From assembly GCA_041621405.1 (NCBI GenBank), contig JBFKAV010000138.1, forward strand, positions 1-9,041: a stretch of DNA of 9,041 bases, given 5' to 3'. Shown one piece after another: positions 6,211 to 9,041 of the stretch. Under the pieces are notes generated by a model. That model did no database searches. It worked only from the letters and a program-made list of their open reading frames with translations, and had not been told where the DNA came from. A program made the translations under genes and the position numbers. Position 1 is the stretch's first letter, and each line of letters begins with the position of its first letter. This stretch comes from JBFKAV01 sp041621405. GTDB taxonomy: Bacteria > Pseudomonadota > Alphaproteobacteria > Rhodobacterales > Rhodobacteraceae.

Positions 6211-6624
6211 TCAGTCCGGGATCACGGCGGTGGCGTCGATCTCGACGAGCCAGCCGGGGCGGGCGAGGGCGGTGACGACGACGCCGGTCGAGACCGGGTG
6301 CACGCCGCGGATGTATTCGCCCATCGTGCGGTAGACGGCCTCGCGGTGGCGGATGTCGGTGAGGTAGACGACGACCTTGCAGAGATGCTCCATGCGACCC
6401 CCCGCCTCTTCGATGAGCTGGCCGATGTTTTCCATCACCTTGCGGGTCTGCTCGGCCGGGTCGTGCGAGCCGATGTCCTCGGCGGTGTCGAGGTCCTGCG
6501 GGCACTGGCCGCGCAGGAAGACGATCCTTCCGCGCGCGACCACGGCCTGGGCGAGGTCGTTGTCGAGCTTCTGCTCGGGGTAGGTGTCGCGGGTATTGAA
6601 GGGGCGGATGCGGGTATGCGCCAA
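6211..6624 (-). CDS. RidA/YjgF family protein lacking the catalytic arginine
   Basis: This 137-residue protein has the single-domain fold of the Rid (YjgF/YER057c/UK114) family: GRIVFLRGQCPQDLD (32-46), QTRKVMENIGQLIEEAGG (59-76), VVVYLTDIRHREAVYRTMGE (84-103), then the C-terminal HPVSTGVVVTALARPGWLVE. True RidA enzymes hydrolyse reactive enamine/imine intermediates using an Arg in a P-x-R-S motif (R105 in E. coli). Here the motif reads P110-V-S112-T, so the Arg is replaced by Ser. This places it among the Arg-less Rid subgroups, which are not expected to be imine deaminases and are often found in catabolic clusters. The start is TTG at 6624: a stop lies in frame at 6645-6643, no ATG lies between, and GGAGG is five bases upstream. 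Similar proteins form trimers. It sits 83 bases after the flavoprotein gene, probably in the same transcription unit. Confidence 0.88.
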   Translation of the reverse strand: MAHTRIRPFNTRDTYPEQKLDNDLAQAVVARGRIVFLRGQCPQDLDTAEDIGSHDPAEQTRKVMENIGQLIEEAGGRMEHLCKVVVYLTDIRHREAVYRTMGEYIRGVHPVSTGVVVTALARPGWLVEIDATAVIPD

Positions 6625-6629
6625 TTCGG

Positions 6630-6634
6630 CCTCC
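6630..6634 (-). promoter_or_regulatory. Ribosome binding site that supports a TTG start
   Basis: GGAGG on the minus strand, five bases before TTG at 6624-6622. With the in-frame stop just upstream (6645-6643), this decides the unusual start codon of the RidA-family gene. A TTG start usually lowers expression relative to ATG. Confidence 0.7.
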
Positions 6635-6674
6635 GGTTGCGGTCAGGGCTCGGGGCGAGGAAACCGCGGCCGGT

Positions 6675-6707
6675 GCCGGGAAGCAAGGGCAGGCTGCGGC
6701 TCCCGGC
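6675..6707 (-). terminator. Possible hairpin terminator directly after the flavoprotein gene
   Basis: GCCGGGA (6675-6681) and TCCCGGC (6701-6707) form a perfect 7-bp stem beginning one base after the flavoprotein stop codon; inside it GCA (6683-6685) can pair with TGC (6695-6697). Only three T residues follow shortly after on the minus strand. It may attenuate transcription into the RidA-family gene or protect the upstream mRNA 3' end; strong termination is unlikely. Confidence 0.35.
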
Positions 6708-7976
6708 TCATGCGTCTTCGGCCACGCGCTCTGCCGACGGCGCGTAGGCCAGGTAGTTGCGTTGCGTGGCGATGTGGTCGGCCAGGAACCTGGCGTCGTG
6801 CCAGACGCCCCAGATGAAGGACGACCCCCGCCGCGACAGCCAGGGCAGCCCGAGGAAATAGATGCCCGGCTCGGAGGAAACGCCGCGCTGGTGGCGTGGC
6901 CTGCCGGCGGCGTCGAAGGCGTCGACCTTCAGCCAGCCGAAATCGAGCCGAAAGCCGGTGGCCCAGACGATCGAGGTGATCCCGGCCTGCGCCAGGTCGA
7001 GCTCGAGGACCGGGTCGGTCGCGGCGGCCGGGTCCGGCCCGATGGTGCGGGCCTGGGGCTCCTGCGGCAGGTCGAGGCCGTTCCGCGCGGCATAGGCATC
7101 CGCCTCGTCCAGCAGCGACAGGTAGTAGGCATCGCCCCTTGCGATGTTGGCCGCCAGGTCCGGCGCGAAGCGCATCGCCCCGTCCTGGAACGACTCGGTC
7201 CTCCCGAGCAGCGTCATGCCTTCGGCCGCGAGCTTGCGGAGATCGACCGTATGGCCGCCCTCGGCGCCGCTGACGGCGATGGTGACGTGCTCTGCGCCCG
7301 GCGCCGATTCGGCGTCCCATTTGCCGAGCACCCCCAGCCACCAGCAGTAGTCGCGCCCGCGATACCGGCGGGGCGGCCGGTCGTGCGGCCCGACCGAGAG
7401 GAACACGCGCCGGCCTGCGCGCAGGAGCTCCTCGGCGATCTGCACCCCCGACGATCCCGCGCCGACGACCAGGACCGCGCCCTCGGGCAGTGCGCCCGGA
7501 TTGCGATAGCCGGTAGAGTGGATCTGGAAGATGCCAGCGGTCTCCGGAACGATCGCCGGGACGACCGGGCGCTGGAACGGGCCGGTGGCCGCCACGACGA
7601 ACCGCGCCTCGATCACGCCTTCCGAGGTTTCGGCGCGGAAGCCCGGCCGTCCTTGGGGTCGCGTGACGCTTTTCACCTCGACCCCGCAGCGGATCGGGGC
7701 GGTGATCTTCCTGGCATAGGCGACGAAATAGTCCGCGACCTCTTCCTTGCCGGCAAAGCCATCGGGATCGCCGGAGAACTCCAGCCCCGGGAACCGGTCG
7801 TGCCAGGCCGGGCCGTTGGCGACGAGCGAATCCCACCGCTCCGTGCGCCAGCGCTCCGCGATGCGCGCGCGCTCGAGAACCAGGTGGGGCACGCCCGATC
7901 TACCCAGGTGCTCGCTCATGGCGACGCCGGCCTGACCTGCGCCGACAACCAGCACTTCGATGCGTTCAACTGACAT
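6708..7976 (-). CDS. Flavin-dependent monooxygenase-like NAD(P)/FAD oxidoreductase
   Basis: This 422-residue protein resembles flavin-containing monooxygenases of the CzcO/COG2072 type, which use FAD and NADPH to oxygenate N, S or carbonyl-type substrates. The FAD-binding Rossmann motif is GAGQAG (12-17) within VLVVGAGQAGVAMSEHLGRS; the second, NADPH-binding motif is GAGSSG (172-177) within AVLVVGAGSSGVQIAEELLR. The linker IFQIHSTGYRNP (149-160) sits where the FMO fingerprint usually lies but does not match FxGxxxHxxxY exactly. The ATGF motif (339-342) is present, followed by GIYFLGLPWL (371-380). No membrane segment is seen, so it is cytoplasmic. AGGA lies seven bases before the ATG. It is 96 bases downstream of the Rieske oxygenase gene on the same strand, suggesting oxygenations in one pathway. 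An oxidoreductase without oxygenase activity cannot be excluded, and the substrate is unknown. Confidence 0.82.
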   Translation of the reverse strand: MSVERIEVLVVGAGQAGVAMSEHLGRSGVPHLVLERARIAERWRTERWDSLVANGPAWHDRFPGLEFSGDPDGFAGKEEVADYFVAYARKITAPIRCGVEVKSVTRPQGRPGFRAETSEGVIEARFVVAATGPFQRPVVPAIVPETAGIFQIHSTGYRNPGALPEGAVLVVGAGSSGVQIAEELLRAGRRVFLSVGPHDRPPRRYRGRDYCWWLGVLGKWDAESAPGAEHVTIAVSGAEGGHTVDLRKLAAEGMTLLGRTESFQDGAMRFAPDLAANIARGDAYYLSLLDEADAYAARNGLDLPQEPQARTIGPDPAAATDPVLELDLAQAGITSIVWATGFRLDFGWLKVDAFDAAGRPRHQRGVSSEPGIYFLGLPWLSRRGSSFIWGVWHDARFLADHIATQRNYLAYAPSAERVAEDA

Positions 7977-8015
7977 GGATCGGTCCTGTTCTTGTGGCCG
8001 GGAAGGGCACGGTCG

Positions 8016-8072
8016 CGCCCGGTTGCGGCGGCCCGGGATCGCCGATCCGGCCGGTTGCGTGCCTGCCGGGCG
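8016..8072. other. Structured spacer between the Rieske and flavoprotein genes
   Basis: CGCCCGG (8016-8022) can pair with CCGGGCG (8066-8072), the latter abutting the Rieske gene stop, and enclose a smaller hairpin GGATC-GCC-GATCC (8036-8048). A 9-base direct repeat CCGGTTGCG lies at 8019-8027 and 8051-8059. No T-tract follows, so this may be an mRNA-processing or stabilising structure within the transcript; chance pairing in very GC-rich DNA is also possible. Confidence 0.3.
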
Positions 8073-9041
8073 TCAGGCTGGGATGCGGCTGGCGATCCAG
8101 CTTGCGAAGTCGTAATTCGGGCGTTCGAGGTGCGAGAGCGGCCCGGGGTCGGAGAGGCCGGCCCGGAGACCGCGGTAGACCCGCTCGACGCAGCCCTTGT
8201 CCTCGAGGTTGACCTCGTCGAGCAGCGCCTGGAGGCGGGCGAAGTGCGCCTCGGCCTTGAGATCGGCCGCCCAGTCGGGGGAGAGGCCCCCGCCATAGAG
8301 GACGTTGACGTGGCCCGGCCCGTCGGGGGTGAGCGAGAGATACCAGAAATAGCCCGGCGTCAGCGTGATCAGCAGCGAAGGGTAGATCGACAGGAGCCAG
8401 GTGGTGCGGCGGTCGTCGCCCTCGAGCGTGGTGTTCGAGGGATGCGCCAGCGTCAGGTCGAGCGCGTCGTTCTTGATGATGTAGTGGTAGTTGAACGCGG
8501 GCCGCCCCTCGGGGCAGGTCATCTTCATCAGGTCGACGGTGTGGCCGATGGTGGCGGCGTGGCAGACTGGCAGGTGATAGCTTTCCATGAAGTTCTCGGC
8601 CAGCACCTTCCAGTTGGTGGCCCAGCGGAACTCCTCGCGGAAGGCCTCGCGGTAGTGCTCCATCTGGTACTTGCCGACGAGCGCCTCGACGTCCTTGAGC
8701 GCCTCGGCGGGAGAGGGCGCGTCGGGATCGAGCGTCACCATGATCCAGCCCAGCCACTCCTCGCATCGGACCTGCGGCAGCGCGATGTCCGACTTGCAGA
8801 AGGCCTCGTTCCTGCCCATCGCCGGGGCGCCGCGCAGGCGGCCGTCGAGGTTGTAGGTCCAGGAGTGGTAGGGGCAGACGATCGAGCGGGCGTTGCCGCG
8901 GCCCTCGAGCAGCGTCGACATCCGGTGGCGGCAGACGTTGGACATCGCGCGGAGCCGGCCCTCGCCGTCGCGGAGCACGATCACCGGCTCGCCGGCGATG
9001 GCCATGGTCAGGTAGTCGCCGGGGTTGGGCAGCGCCTCGGC
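8073..9041 (-). CDS. Rieske non-heme iron oxygenase, alpha subunit (5' end outside the window)
   Basis: This is the large subunit of a Rieske-type ring-hydroxylating or demethylating oxygenase. The frame runs off the right edge: twelve codons precede the internal ATG at 9005 with family-like sequence (ALPNPGDYLT), so 9005 is not the true start and part of the N-terminus is missing. Counting from that Met, the Rieske [2Fe-2S] ligands are C25-R-H27 and C44-P-Y-H47. The mononuclear iron site is H144 and H149 in ENFMESYHLPVCH, with D269 (NLEDKGC) as the likely third ligand. The residue three before H144, which bridges electrons between subunits and is Asp in naphthalene dioxygenase, is Glu141, as in the carnitine oxygenase CntA. 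That hints at a quaternary-amine substrate, although other Rieske groups may carry Glu too. No reductase gene is visible in the window. It heads the minus-strand gene series. Confidence 0.9.
   Translation of the reverse strand, partial: AEALPNPGDYLTMAIAGEPVIVLRDGEGRLRAMSNVCRHRMSTLLEGRGNARSIVCPYHSWTYNLDGRLRGAPAMGRNEAFCKSDIALPQVRCEEWLGWIMVTLDPDAPSPAEALKDVEALVGKYQMEHYREAFREEFRWATNWKVLAENFMESYHLPVCHAATIGHTVDLMKMTCPEGRPAFNYHYIIKNDALDLTLAHPSNTTLEGDDRRTTWLLSIYPSLLITLTPGYFWYLSLTPDGPGHVNVLYGGGLSPDWAADLKAEAHFARLQALLDEVNLEDKGCVERVYRGLRAGLSDPGPLSHLERPNYDFASWIASRIPA

Noticed and set aside
5982..6275. A 97-codon open frame on the plus strand in the gap between the DUF1028 and RidA-family genes
   Set aside because: It overlaps both neighbouring genes' ends, crosses the hairpin element, and has basic low-complexity sequence without a ribosome site or known motif.
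6643..7836. A 397-codon open frame on the minus strand
   Set aside because: Alternate frame of the flavoprotein gene, Arg/Gly-rich, with no motifs.
6762..7973. A 403-codon open frame on the plus strand
   Set aside because: It lies almost entirely antisense to the flavoprotein, whose FAD and NADPH motifs are unambiguous; its own translation has no recognisable domain.

Overview
The window is about 70% G+C or higher with tightly packed genes. It looks like chromosome from an alphaproteobacterium, most likely of the Rhodobacteraceae/Paracoccaceae group. Three things suggest this: the zur-znuC-znuB operon divergent from znuA, a Kdo-transferase gene (so a lipopolysaccharide-bearing Gram-negative), and a G/C hairpin plus 'GTATTTGGAACAAGAGGAAG' intergenic element of a kind I recall as common in that family. 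No rRNA, tRNA, CRISPR array, insertion sequence or transposase is visible.

Left part (1-4379): a run of 31 C bases at the very edge is followed by a Kdo transferase gene (waaA, +). Next is a complete zinc-uptake module: zur, znuC and znuB on the minus strand with overlapping ends, and znuA on the plus strand. A single AT-rich divergent promoter carries a perfect 8-1-8 palindrome that is an excellent Zur operator candidate. ZnuA captures periplasmic zinc, ZnuB is the membrane channel, ZnuC the ATPase, and Zur the zinc-sensing repressor that should control both arms. znuB and waaA converge and share one CTAG as both stop codons.

Right part (4384-9041): five genes, all on the minus strand. In order of transcription they encode a Rieske non-heme iron oxygenase alpha subunit (its start lies beyond the right edge), a flavin-dependent monooxygenase-like protein, a RidA/YjgF-family protein lacking the usual catalytic arginine, a DUF1028 (Ntn-hydrolase-like) protein, and a LysR-type regulator. 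The LysR gene has an apparent one-base frameshift near its 3' end. Together they look like an uncharacterised catabolic locus. The bridging Glu in the Rieske enzyme hints at a quaternary-amine-like substrate, but the substrate cannot be read from the sequence.

The zinc genes and waaA are ordinary conserved functions. The most unusual points are the poly-C edge (probably a sequencing artefact), the LysR frameshift, the Arg-less Rid protein beside two oxygenases, and the structured intergenic elements between the catabolic genes.
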